Origin: Bacteroides sp. | Lineage (GTDB): Bacteria > Bacteroidota > Bacteroidia > Bacteroidales > Bacteroidaceae | DNA: 10,228 nt | Direction of reading: 5' to 3' | Assembly (NCBI GenBank): GCA_030151885.1 | Contig: JASLCG010000071.1 | Coordinates: 1 to 10,228, forward strand | In this document: positions 1-7,730 of the stretch, piece after piece | Numbering within the stretch: position 1 is the stretch's first letter | How the letters are laid out: every line of letters starts with the position of its first letter | Made by a program: the position numbers and the translations under genes | The notes under the pieces: generated by a model | What the model was told of the DNA's origin: nothing | What the model saw: only the letters and a program-made list of their open reading frames with translations | Database searches by the model: none

Positions 1-38
1 AGGTAGATATTTACATAGGCGTTAAGTAATATACAAAA

Positions 39-89
39 ATAAAACAGTTGGGGAGCTCCAAATTAAATAGAGCTCCCCAACTGTTTTAT
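39..89 (-). terminator. Strong intrinsic terminator of the Sus operon, possibly bidirectional
   Basis: The arms 39-58 and 70-89 are perfect 20-bp reverse complements (core AGTTGGGGAGCTC) around an 11-base loop at 59-69. Read on the minus strand, the stem is followed by a U-rich run (TTTTATTTTTGTATATT counting the end of the stem), the classic shape of a Rho-independent terminator. It lies about 165 bases past the stop of the last operon gene. On the plus strand the stem ends in TTTTATAT, so it could also stop a gene entering from the left edge: bases 3-29 and 2-25 both hold short plus-strand frames that end just before it. The minus-strand role is the better supported one. Confidence 0.88.
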
Positions 90-205
90 ATAAGCTTAGT
101 ACTACACTAGTATTCTCCTATACTTAATAGTTTTTATTATTTAGGGAAACATCTTTTAGCGTATAATACTTTTGTGCCTTCTGTATGAGGTCGATAAACA
201 ATAAT

Positions 206-246
206 ATAGAGTAGAAGAGCCAGAAACTCCAACGCTTCTACTCTAT
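206..246 (-). terminator. Hairpin directly after the last operon stop codon
   Basis: Arms 206-217 and 235-246 are a perfect 12-bp inverted repeat (ATAGAGTAGAAG and its complement) around a 17-base loop. It begins six bases after the stop codon of the DUF1735-type gene on the minus strand. The bases after it (ATTATTGTTTATC) are T-rich but not a clean U-tract. It may be a first, leaky terminator or a 3'-end structure that protects the mRNA from exonucleases, with full termination at 39-89. The region 90-205 between the two hairpins has no gene I can support. Confidence 0.5.
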
Positions 247-252
247 GTTCAA

Positions 253-1158
253 TTACTTAGGATCATCTTTACTATTATTGGTAAGAGTCTCTTTATACAA
301 TTTACTAACCCCCTCTTTCTCTACGGTATATTCAATATTAAAAGTTTTGGTTTGCTCATTGTATGTACCACTTCCATTAGTAACGTTCACATCTTTCCAG
401 CCAGTTATACTAACAGGAAAAACCGCTTCTCCAGCATCGTTTTTGCTGAGAATTTTCTGTACCTCTAGACATACAGTAAGTTCATCTATCTTTTCATCAA
501 TTTCATTTTCAGCTCCAATAAACATTCTAACCTTATCTTTGGTAACTGCTTTTAGATTCTTGATTTTTTGGATTCTCTTCTCCTTATCCTCACCAGCTTC
601 TAGAATAGAACCATCTAGTTGGTAGCTTCCCGAAAACTCATTAAGCATATTTAGCTGAATAAGTACCTTCTCTCCCGATGGATTAATTTCAAAAGCAGAC
701 ACTTCATCTATCTGTACTGGAATAACGTATGGAATATCAGGATTAATTCCCTCTGTCATTATTTCAATAGGCACGGTTTTATAGATCTCTTCTTTGTGCT
801 CAATAACCGTATTTGTAAGGTTTGGTATTGAGTAAAAATCTGTAGGAAGTGGTTTCAAGAATTTGTCTTGATTAAGTACCCCCAAGAACTTATTATTGTA
901 GTGGTCTATTAAAGCTTCGTTAATACTCATTACAACTTTTACATCTTGGCTTAGCCTTAAACTTCCAGACGAAGAGACCGAAAAATAACTCTCGTAAGGC
1001 GTATCGGAATACATAACATCTATTGGCCATACTCTATCGTATCCACCAATAAGGTAAATTTCTGTTTTATAGTGTTCCTTATCCAGTAACTTTTCAGAAC
1101 AAGCTGTTATAAAAAGCCCAATAAAGAGGATGTAGAACGTATGTTTTATAAATTTCAT
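253..1158 (-). CDS. DUF1735/DUF4361-type surface lipoprotein, last gene of a SusC/SusD operon
   Basis: A 301-residue lipoprotein. Residues 1-19 form a signal peptide with lipobox ITAC, so Cys20 should be lipidated; the SEKLLDKE stretch that follows is charged, as is common for Bacteroidota lipoproteins sent to the cell surface. Residues about 30-155 resemble the DUF1735 (BT_3987-like N-terminal) domain, with the typical pattern of a strand-rich half followed by a YxIP-type segment (YSIPN 109-113, YVIPVQI 144-150). Residues about 165-295 resemble the DUF4361 C-terminal domain, including FSGSYQLDG (175-183) and GTYNEQTKTF (264-273). Proteins of this build sit in the third slot of many Sus-like loci and act, where studied, as surface glycan-binding proteins. 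The length fits a complete protein. It starts at ATG 1158, 27 bases after the susD stop, and is clearly co-transcribed. The ligand is unknown. The domain names come from pattern recognition, the lipoprotein call from the visible lipobox. Confidence 0.85.
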   Translation of the reverse strand: MKFIKHTFYILFIGLFITACSEKLLDKEHYKTEIYLIGGYDRVWPIDVMYSDTPYESYFSVSSSGSLRLSQDVKVVMSINEALIDHYNNKFLGVLNQDKFLKPLPTDFYSIPNLTNTVIEHKEEIYKTVPIEIMTEGINPDIPYVIPVQIDEVSAFEINPSGEKVLIQLNMLNEFSGSYQLDGSILEAGEDKEKRIQKIKNLKAVTKDKVRMFIGAENEIDEKIDELTVCLEVQKILSKNDAGEAVFPVSITGWKDVNVTNGSGTYNEQTKTFNIEYTVEKEGVSKLYKETLTNNSKDDPK

Positions 1159-1185
1159 AATTTGTAATATTAAAGTTGTTTACTG

Positions 1186-3153
1186 TTACCAACCTTCCCA
1201 GCCATCCCATCCAGGGTTTTGTACCAGCTTGGTATTCTTATTCATCACAGCTCTAGGGATAGGGTAGAAGTACATCTTATCAGTAAAAGTTCTGATGGCA
1301 TATTTGTGTACAATATTAGTAACTGTGTAGAATGCCTCTCTCTCTTCACTTTTTTTGGTTACATCCATACCTTGAACGGGTTTGTTCTCTTCAAGATTTG
1401 CAATACCCCATCTTCTTATGTCATGATATCTTCTACCTTCGTGAGCAAACTCTACCATTCTTTCTCTCTTTATAAGGGCTCTAACTGTTTGTGGGTCGCT
1501 AGCTTCTTGCTGTGTAAGTCCCGGTAAACCAGCTCTAAACCTTACCATATTAAAGTACTTCATAATCTCTTGCGGATCATACTTTACAGTATAGGTTATA
1601 CCATCAGCATCAACCTCCTCTTGATATGGATTTTCTCCATACATTTCATTAATAGCCTCTACGTAATTAAGTAGTACTTCTGCATATCTAAAAGCAGGAA
1701 ATGTTTTAGGCTTAACAGCACCTTGCGACCAAAAGTTATCTTCAGGATGGATGTATTTTTTCATCGTATATCCTGTTAAGTTATAGTCTTCAGGATTAGA
1801 AGCCTGTTTGGCAGTATTACCATTTACATAATAAGTAATTACTTGGTTAGTTCTGCCTTCAGGGTTCTGATTGGGTGCAGTTAGAGAGGTTGCTGGCCAG
1901 AAACACTCACTAAAACCGATTGTTGCATAAAAACGCATTTCACGATTGTCGTACATCTTAGCAGCCGATCCTTTTAAGGTATATCCAGAAAATATCTTAT
2001 CAGAGCCAATACGTTCATAATAGTCATTTGCCTGAACATAGTTTGAGCCATCTTGCATATAGTAGGCATCTACTAACTTCTGAGTAACTCCTAAACCATT
2101 CCAACCACCCATATGTAAAGGAAAGGCAATTTGAGTTGCATTACCTGATAAGTTAGCTGGATATATAATTTCTGGGTTCTTAACAGCCAAGGCCTCTCCG
2201 TTAAACATCTCAGCATACGATTTTAGGGGGTCAATGCCACCTACACCATTTGGAAATTCTGCTTGAGAAGCATTCTCGAATTTTGGCGTTTCATCGTCCG
2301 ATGGAACTACGTGCAATGAGAACAGTCCAGAATCTATAATTCTCTTAGATACAGCCGCCGCCTTACCCCAAAGCTGCTTATCGGCTTCTTGTGCTATAAA
2401 ATGACGGCCATCTCTGGTTGTCCAGTTCGAGTAAAACGGATTGCCATTATACCAAGGGCTAGCCTGATATGTTCTAACTCTAGACATAAGGGCAGCAGCG
2501 GCATATTTAGTTGGTCTATCAAAGTTTGTAGTTGGTCTTTTGGGCTCAAGAAGTGAGTATGCAATCTCTAGATTTTTACAAATGTACTCTGCACACTCGT
2601 TATAAGTATTTCGCTCAAAGGACATGGCATCAATATCTTCATCAACCGAAATTGGTTTTTCGGGTAGAATAACTACAGGGCCATAAAGCTCTAGCAGATA
2701 GTAGTAAAAAGCTCCTCTTAAGAAGTGCGTTAACCCTAAAATCTCTCTTCTATCGATAGATTTTAGATCTCTACACTCATCTATTCTGTCAAGAATGATA
2801 TTACACTTACGTATCCCCTTATAGTATTGTCCCCATAGGTTATAGTATCCACTGAATGGGGTAATTTTATCAGCAAATAGATATGTTCCACCATACTCTC
2901 CTTTTTGCCAAGACAGTAAGACCTCATCTACTGCTGTCATGTATGGGCCATACGAACCAGCGTATAAATTCCCAGGATTAGGAAGTAATCCAGCAGCTCC
3001 CCAAAGGTATCGTTCTAAATAGTCTTGCTTTGCAAATATAGAGTCTAAAGGAGTTAAATCATTAAAGTATTTATCAACGCTCAAGTAGTTGCACGAGGTG
3101 ATAAATGGAGTTATTGCTAACAAGGAAAATATTATTTTTTTTATAATTTTCAT
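1186..3153 (-). CDS. SusD/RagB-type outer-membrane nutrient-binding lipoprotein
   Basis: A 655-residue SusD-family lipoprotein, the surface lid that captures ligand and hands it to its SusC partner. The signal peptide ends in lipobox ITSC (Cys21), followed by the family start SVDKYFNDLTPLDSIF (25-40). The SusD-like N-terminal/TPR-like region includes LRGAFYYYLLELYGPVVI (145-162) and ALMSRVRTYQASPWYNG (221-237). The RagB/SusD C-terminal domain holds KRERMVEFAHEGRRYHDIRR (562-581) and the terminal block YPIPRAVMNKN (630-640), then QNPGW. I place the start at ATG 3153, not at TTG 3162 nine bases upstream: the ATG gives a normal signal peptide and leaves a 12-base gap after the susC stop. At 655 residues it is on the long side for the family, as is usual for homologues with large ligand-binding insertions. 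Its ligand cannot be read from sequence. It is not SusD of the starch system in any way I can show, so no symbol is given. Confidence 0.95.
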   Translation of the reverse strand: MKIIKKIIFSLLAITPFITSCNYLSVDKYFNDLTPLDSIFAKQDYLERYLWGAAGLLPNPGNLYAGSYGPYMTAVDEVLLSWQKGEYGGTYLFADKITPFSGYYNLWGQYYKGIRKCNIILDRIDECRDLKSIDRREILGLTHFLRGAFYYYLLELYGPVVILPEKPISVDEDIDAMSFERNTYNECAEYICKNLEIAYSLLEPKRPTTNFDRPTKYAAAALMSRVRTYQASPWYNGNPFYSNWTTRDGRHFIAQEADKQLWGKAAAVSKRIIDSGLFSLHVVPSDDETPKFENASQAEFPNGVGGIDPLKSYAEMFNGEALAVKNPEIIYPANLSGNATQIAFPLHMGGWNGLGVTQKLVDAYYMQDGSNYVQANDYYERIGSDKIFSGYTLKGSAAKMYDNREMRFYATIGFSECFWPATSLTAPNQNPEGRTNQVITYYVNGNTAKQASNPEDYNLTGYTMKKYIHPEDNFWSQGAVKPKTFPAFRYAEVLLNYVEAINEMYGENPYQEEVDADGITYTVKYDPQEIMKYFNMVRFRAGLPGLTQQEASDPQTVRALIKRERMVEFAHEGRRYHDIRRWGIANLEENKPVQGMDVTKKSEEREAFYTVTNIVHKYAIRTFTDKMYFYPIPRAVMNKNTKLVQNPGWDGWEGW

Positions 3154-3165
3154 AATAATCAAATG

Positions 3166-6100
3166 TTAGAATTGAGCTGTTAATTGGAATGAGAATGTTC
3201 TCTGTAATGGGTAGGCTGCACCATTAGATGAGGCTTGGCCAGGATCCCAAAGTTTCACAGAGTCCCAAGTAGCAAGGTTTTGTCCTATCAGTTGTAGGGT
3301 TAAATTATGGATACCCACTTTTTCTAAGATTCTGCTGTTATTAAACCTGTACGATACATCTACCGTTTTAAGTCTTAAATAAGCTCCATTCGCTAGCCAA
3401 AAAGAGGAAGCACGGTTATTGTTTTCGCTATGTCCGTAGGTTAGTCTAGGAAATCTTGCATTTGGATTCTCTGTACTCTCATCGCCCGAGTACCAAGCAG
3501 GAGTCCATCTGTTCTTCTGCTCACTTACGATAGATAGCACATTACCAACTTCTCCACCAGAGTATGGGTAGAAACCTTTACCTCCGTATAAGAAGTTTAC
3601 ATTACTAACTCCAGTAAATAGGGCGCTGAATGTCCAGTTCTTATATCTATATTCGGCTGCAAAACCATATTGTATTTCAGGAATATTAGAGTGTGCGATA
3701 GGTACGATGTCATCGTTATCAATTTTACCATCTCCATTCACGTCTTTATACCTGATGTCTCCAGGTCTAACCTCTCCAAAGGTCTGTTTTGGGCTACTTC
3801 TTATTTCATCTTCGTCTTTAAATAAACCTAAAGCTATTAAACCACGTTGAATGCCTAGTCCTACACCACTATAAGATTGGTATGGATACCTTACAGCATC
3901 TTGGTCCCAGTGCAACACCTTACCACGTGCATAAGTCATATTAGCACGAAGCGTCATGGCGTGTTTTTTATTGAACTTGTGGTTGAAGTATATATTACCT
4001 TCAATACCTTCACTACGCATTCTTCCTACGTTTGTAAATGGTTTATTTACAGCTCCTACCTCTTCGGGCATCATTTGTCTCTCTTGGAAAATATTATCAC
4101 GTTTATCGCGGAATATCTCAAAAGTACCCCCAAATCTGTCATTGAAAAGTTTAAAGTCTATCCCAAGGTTATACTTTTTTGCTACTTCCCAGTGCAGGTT
4201 ATCTGCTCCAATTTGTCCCTCAGTAAGTCCACCAGGTCCCCATCTGCCCGAATTGTTGAAGTTAATAAGAGTTAGGTATGGAAAACGTCTTCCACCACCA
4301 ATTCTGTCGTTACCCACTTCACCATACGAACCTCTAATTTTTACAAAATCTAAGAAGGGCAATGCCTTTTGCATAAATTCGTATTTAGTAGGTATCCATC
4401 CTAATGCAATGGATGGAAAAAGTCCGAACTGCTTACCTGGCTTAAAATTCTCTGAACCAGTATAACCCAAGTTGCTCTCTATAAAATAGGTATCTTTAAA
4501 GGAGTAAGTTGCACGAGCAGATAGTGCTTGGTATCTATTTGGAATAGCAGCAATCTCATTATTTGCCTCTGTGCTCTCTGTACTTTGCATGTAATAGTGC
4601 AATAATCCACCTACACGATGATCTTCATTAAAAGTTCTGTCGTAAGTAAGTTGTCCTTCAAAGTAATATCTTCTGTCCGATCCAGAGTTTTTTGAGAAGC
4701 TGATGTTCGATGCAGGTACAGTTTTCTCTAGCATTAAAGTACCATCGTTGTATCTACCATATGCTTTGTATAAATCTGGAAGTTTTCTACGATAAACAGA
4801 GTGGTGGTTGTTATTATTATACGAGAACATACCACGAGCCGAGAGCCCTTTTATCCATTTACTAAAGTCTTGTTTTAAAGAGATGTTTACGTTCATTGTT
4901 GTACGGTTTGACTCTTTAAATCCAGAATAGTTTAGCAGCACATAAGGAGATATCTCATTCCCATTTTTACCATAGGCAGGAAGTAATCCATTCGAGTATC
5001 TTATAGGAACAGTAAGTGGAGTTAGGTTGGCCTGTGCCTCCCAAAGAGCATTGTTGTTGTCGCCATAGCCAGGAGAGTTTCTCTCTACAATAGTACCATC
5101 CATAGCTACACCTAAAACGGTGTGTTTTGTTAAATTAGCCTCTACTTTAGCTCTGAAAGTGTACTTATTCCACGCTACATTTGTATCGTATTTATTGACT
5201 TTGTCTTGTTTAAAAAGTGCATCTTTAAAAGTACCACCCAAACTAACAAAGTAACGAGCCACTTTACCACCTCCCGAAACGTTTACATAATGCTGATGGT
5301 TAATAGAGTTTCTTTTTAAAATCTCTTTTTGCCAATTCACATTTGGATAAAGGTCTGGGTCTAGTCCGTATTTAATAATATCAAGCTCAACATCAGAATA
5401 TCTAGGCTCCATATTACTTACAACACGAGCCTCATTGGCAAGTTTTGCATAATCATAGGCATCTAGATAATCGGGCATTCTAGCCGAGTAAGATAGGGTA
5501 GCACTACTTTTCCAAGTAACTTTCATTTTACCCTCTTGTCCAGACTTTGTTGTAACTAGTACAACCCCATTGGCACCACGCACACCATATACAGCAGTAG
5601 CCGAAGCATCTTTTAAAATTGAAAAGCTATCTACATCCGAAGGGTCTATATCATCTAGTCGTCCTTCAATACCATCAATTAAAACTAATGCAGACTGATT
5701 TGCTCCGAAGGTAGATATACCTCTAATCCAGAATTCTGAGATATCACTTCCTGGCTCTCCACTTCTATCTATAGAGATAATACCAGGAACAACACCCCCA
5801 AGCATATTGGTAATTGAGGTTGAAGGAATATCTAGTTCTGCGGGTGTAACAGAAGTTACAGCCCCTACAACACTCACTTTCCTTTGCGCTCCCATACCCA
5901 CAACTACCACTTCATCAAGAGTCTCGGAATCTGGCTCCATCTTTATAATCTTGTTGTTAGGTAGCTTACTGTAAGGAATCTCTAGTGTTTTAAAACCAAG
6001 ATATGAGAAAGTTATTACCTCGTTTTTATTGATTTTTATTACAAACTGCCCGTCAATATCTGTAATTGTACCTTTATTTTCTTTTCCCTTTACGAAGATA

Positions 6101-6246
6101 TTAACACCGGGTAGTGTCTCTTCCATGTCGTCTATAACAGTCCCTTTTACCGTAACAGCGTTGCTTTGTGCAAAAGTGTTGTTTGGTATTGTAATAAGGA
6201 AGATGGTAACGAGCAGGAATATATATTTGAATTTATTTATTTCCAT
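3166..6246 (-). CDS. SusC/RagA-family TonB-linked outer-membrane transporter
   Basis: A 1026-residue TonB-dependent transporter that imports oligomers bound by SusD into the periplasm. In order: signal peptide 1-27 (hydrophobic core, cut after TFAQ), carboxypeptidase-regulatory-like beta-sandwich about 32-108 (VKGTVIDDMEETLPGVNIFV), the TonB-box-like DEVVVVG (111-117), the plug about 120-235 with the SusC/RagA signature SILKDASATAVYGVRGANGV (209-228), then a long beta-barrel ending in FSFQLTAQF with a terminal Phe. A calcium-loop-like DVNGDGKIDNDD sits at 835-846, common in this family. No STN domain is present before the carboxypeptidase-like domain, so signalling through an ECF sigma/anti-sigma pair is unlikely; control by a hybrid two-component or SusR-like sensor elsewhere would fit better. 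It starts at ATG 6246, 19 bases after the NHL gene stop, and precedes susD by 12 bases. Length and end points look complete, with no frameshift. Confidence 0.96.
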   Translation of the reverse strand: MEINKFKYIFLLVTIFLITIPNNTFAQSNAVTVKGTVIDDMEETLPGVNIFVKGKENKGTITDIDGQFVIKINKNEVITFSYLGFKTLEIPYSKLPNNKIIKMEPDSETLDEVVVVGMGAQRKVSVVGAVTSVTPAELDIPSTSITNMLGGVVPGIISIDRSGEPGSDISEFWIRGISTFGANQSALVLIDGIEGRLDDIDPSDVDSFSILKDASATAVYGVRGANGVVLVTTKSGQEGKMKVTWKSSATLSYSARMPDYLDAYDYAKLANEARVVSNMEPRYSDVELDIIKYGLDPDLYPNVNWQKEILKRNSINHQHYVNVSGGGKVARYFVSLGGTFKDALFKQDKVNKYDTNVAWNKYTFRAKVEANLTKHTVLGVAMDGTIVERNSPGYGDNNNALWEAQANLTPLTVPIRYSNGLLPAYGKNGNEISPYVLLNYSGFKESNRTTMNVNISLKQDFSKWIKGLSARGMFSYNNNNHHSVYRRKLPDLYKAYGRYNDGTLMLEKTVPASNISFSKNSGSDRRYYFEGQLTYDRTFNEDHRVGGLLHYYMQSTESTEANNEIAAIPNRYQALSARATYSFKDTYFIESNLGYTGSENFKPGKQFGLFPSIALGWIPTKYEFMQKALPFLDFVKIRGSYGEVGNDRIGGGRRFPYLTLINFNNSGRWGPGGLTEGQIGADNLHWEVAKKYNLGIDFKLFNDRFGGTFEIFRDKRDNIFQERQMMPEEVGAVNKPFTNVGRMRSEGIEGNIYFNHKFNKKHAMTLRANMTYARGKVLHWDQDAVRYPYQSYSGVGLGIQRGLIALGLFKDEDEIRSSPKQTFGEVRPGDIRYKDVNGDGKIDNDDIVPIAHSNIPEIQYGFAAEYRYKNWTFSALFTGVSNVNFLYGGKGFYPYSGGEVGNVLSIVSEQKNRWTPAWYSGDESTENPNARFPRLTYGHSENNNRASSFWLANGAYLRLKTVDVSYRFNNSRILEKVGIHNLTLQLIGQNLATWDSVKLWDPGQASSNGAAYPLQRTFSFQLTAQF

Positions 6247-6265
6247 TTTTATTAGAATTTAGAAG

Positions 6266-7561
6266 TTATTCAATAGCCAGTTTTCTTACACAATGGTTAC
6301 CAGCATCTGCTATGTATATAAAATCATTGATATCTACACACACACCTTGTGGTCCATTAAGCTCGGCTTCTAAAGGATCTCCATCTTTGTACCCTTTAGT
6401 ACCGTTACCAGCCACAGTCGATACAATTCCGTTCCTTGTATCAATCTTTCTAATTCTATGATTACCCTCGTCTGCTAAGTATATAAAGCCTTCACTATCT
6501 ACAGCCATTCCTTTAGGCGTATTAAACTTTGCCGAACTGATTGGCCCATCTTCAAAACCTAGTCCGTTGGCTATATAGGGCTCTATAATAGTCGTCTCTT
6601 CCGAATATTCTGGTCCTATTTTTATTCTCCATATCACATTGTCACGGTGGGTAGCACAATAGTAATAACCATCTACAGGGTTATATACGAGGTGTCCGTT
6701 TTGTCCTCCATTAACTTGCTTCACCTCTCCTAGGTATTTAGCACTTTCAGGCTTAACCCCTTTTCCTCCGTTAAATGGAATGGCCAATAATCTGCCTGTA
6801 TTAATTCGTGTTATTACGTGCGATTCGTCTGGAGATATAACTACACTATGTATCCATGACCCAGCAGTAGCTACCTTACCCAATATTTCGGGAATCCAAC
6901 CCGTATCCGAGTCAAACAAGTATAGGCCTTGGTCACCATCTCCTAGAGAGATTATTTTTGTACGCTCTTCGTTAACAAATGCCATTTGTCCTAATAGCGT
7001 TTTATCAAATAGTGTGATTGATTTGTTTTTATCAATAGAGACTAAGCGTAATCTGCTGCTACCAGCATCTACCACAAATAGGTTGTTGTCTTTGTCTATT
7101 GAAACATGTCTAGGAGCCGAGAACGTGGTTTCACCAATAGTTCCATCTTTATTACCCCCTTCTTTAGCCTTTCCTACAACAGTAGATACCGATGAGGCTA
7201 CTATGTAGTTAAAATGTTTTTCTTCGTACTCTAAGTCTTGATTTTCAACTTGTACTTTAAGGGTGGTTTTACCTCCTTCTAGTTTGGGCACTAGTGTATA
7301 AATCACATTTTGATTTACGGCTAGTACAAGTGCTTCTTTGTTGTTAAAGAAGACTTTGATTTTTTCTTTGTCGTTGCCAAAGTTATCACCTTTTATAATA
7401 AACTTGGTTCGAATTCCTCCCGAATCGGGCAAAAATTCAGAAATCTGAATAGGCTTTTGTGCATTGTATGGAGGAGTTCCATTCTTTGAAGAACTGGAAC
7501 AACCAAACGCAAACAACAAAAAGCCAAAAACCCCAAATAAGGTTTTAACGCGTTTTTGCAT
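6266..7561 (-). CDS. IPT/TIG and NHL-repeat beta-propeller lipoprotein, first gene of the Sus operon
   Basis: A 431-residue predicted surface lipoprotein. Residues 1-20 are a signal peptide with lipobox AFGC (Cys21) followed by SSSSKNGTPP, a flexible tether. Residues about 38-121 form an IPT/TIG immunoglobulin-like domain (ISEFLPDSGGIRTKFIIKGDNFG at the start, a fold common in surface binding proteins). Residues about 126-431 look like an NHL-type beta-propeller. Clear NHL repeats lie at 147-176 (SAPRHVSIDKDNNLFVVDAG), 346-375 (NTPKGMAVDSEGFIYLADEG) and 401-430 (NGPQGVCVDINDFIYIADAG); the blades between are more diverged. GNGTKGYKDGD (385-395) is the usual linker between blades. I see no catalytic motif, so a binding role (ligand or partner protein) is the best inference; a lyase-type propeller enzyme cannot be fully excluded. 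It starts at ATG 7561 and ends 19 bases before susC, so it heads the operon. Confidence 0.88.
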   Translation of the reverse strand: MQKRVKTLFGVFGFLLFAFGCSSSSKNGTPPYNAQKPIQISEFLPDSGGIRTKFIIKGDNFGNDKEKIKVFFNNKEALVLAVNQNVIYTLVPKLEGGKTTLKVQVENQDLEYEEKHFNYIVASSVSTVVGKAKEGGNKDGTIGETTFSAPRHVSIDKDNNLFVVDAGSSRLRLVSIDKNKSITLFDKTLLGQMAFVNEERTKIISLGDGDQGLYLFDSDTGWIPEILGKVATAGSWIHSVVISPDESHVITRINTGRLLAIPFNGGKGVKPESAKYLGEVKQVNGGQNGHLVYNPVDGYYYCATHRDNVIWRIKIGPEYSEETTIIEPYIANGLGFEDGPISSAKFNTPKGMAVDSEGFIYLADEGNHRIRKIDTRNGIVSTVAGNGTKGYKDGDPLEAELNGPQGVCVDINDFIYIADAGNHCVRKLAIE

Positions 7562-7653
7562 AATAAAATGTATTAGATTGTATAATTTAATATGTGCTAG
7601 ATTTTCTATTTTTTATAAAATCACTAGCGTTGTTGTTTTTTTATTTAATAGAG

Positions 7654-7678
7654 TTAGGGTTAAATCACTTAAGCCTAA
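7654..7678 (-). promoter_or_regulatory. Hairpin at the start of the Sus operon leader
   Basis: TTAGGGTTAA (7654-7663) and TTAAGCCTAA (7669-7678) form an inverted repeat of ten bases with one central mismatch and a 5-base spacer. If transcription starts a few bases after the predicted -7 box, this hairpin would be at the very 5' end of the operon mRNA. It could be a regulator-binding operator or a 5' stem that stabilises the message. The rest of the leader to ATG 7561 is A/T-rich with no Shine-Dalgarno sequence that I can see. Confidence 0.4.
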
Positions 7679-7688
7679 TTCTGTTTTG

Positions 7689-7719
7689 CAAATATTAACT
7701 AATAAAATTAATTAAACAA
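7689..7719 (-). promoter_or_regulatory. Predicted promoter of the NHL-susC-susD-DUF1735 operon
   Basis: On the minus strand TAATATTTG (7697-7689) resembles the Bacteroidota -7 box TAnnTTTG, with one extra base in the spacer of the box. A TTG (7719-7717) sits 19 bases upstream, as expected for the -33 element. The start of transcription would be near 7682-7685, giving a leader of about 120 bases before ATG 7561. The match is not perfect, so this is a prediction only. The region between here and the terminator at 7833-7868 is the only spacer that could carry the operon's control sites. Confidence 0.5.
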
Positions 7720-7730
7720 GCATATCGTTA

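Noticed and set aside
124..250. Two minus-strand open frames of about 35 codons after the last operon gene (stops at 137-139 and 124-126)
   Set aside because: I asked whether they could be a frameshifted tail of the DUF1735-type protein or a tiny membrane peptide. The protein already reaches a normal family end, the frames lack an ATG, and they run through the hairpin, so chance is the better explanation.
245..625. Plus-strand open frame of 126 codons opposite the DUF1735-type gene
   Set aside because: Low-complexity Ser/Leu/Phe-rich translation typical of an antisense shadow; the minus-strand frame has a lipobox and family motifs.
3154..3162. TTG start for susD nine bases upstream of the chosen ATG
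   Set aside because: The ATG at 3153 gives a standard signal peptide and sensible spacing after susC; TTG starts are rare and nothing favours this one.
3877..4465. Overlapping plus-strand open frames of 132 and 169 codons
   Set aside because: They lie wholly opposite the susC barrel region, which is a certain gene, and their translations have no domain pattern; they are by-products of the susC codon pattern.
6780..7208. Plus-strand open frame of 142 codons opposite the NHL gene
   Set aside because: Opposite well-defined NHL repeats, with no recognisable features of its own.
7464..7715. Plus-strand open frame of 83 codons covering the NHL gene start and its leader
   Set aside because: Overlaps the signal peptide of the NHL lipoprotein and its promoter region; no promoter or family pattern supports it.
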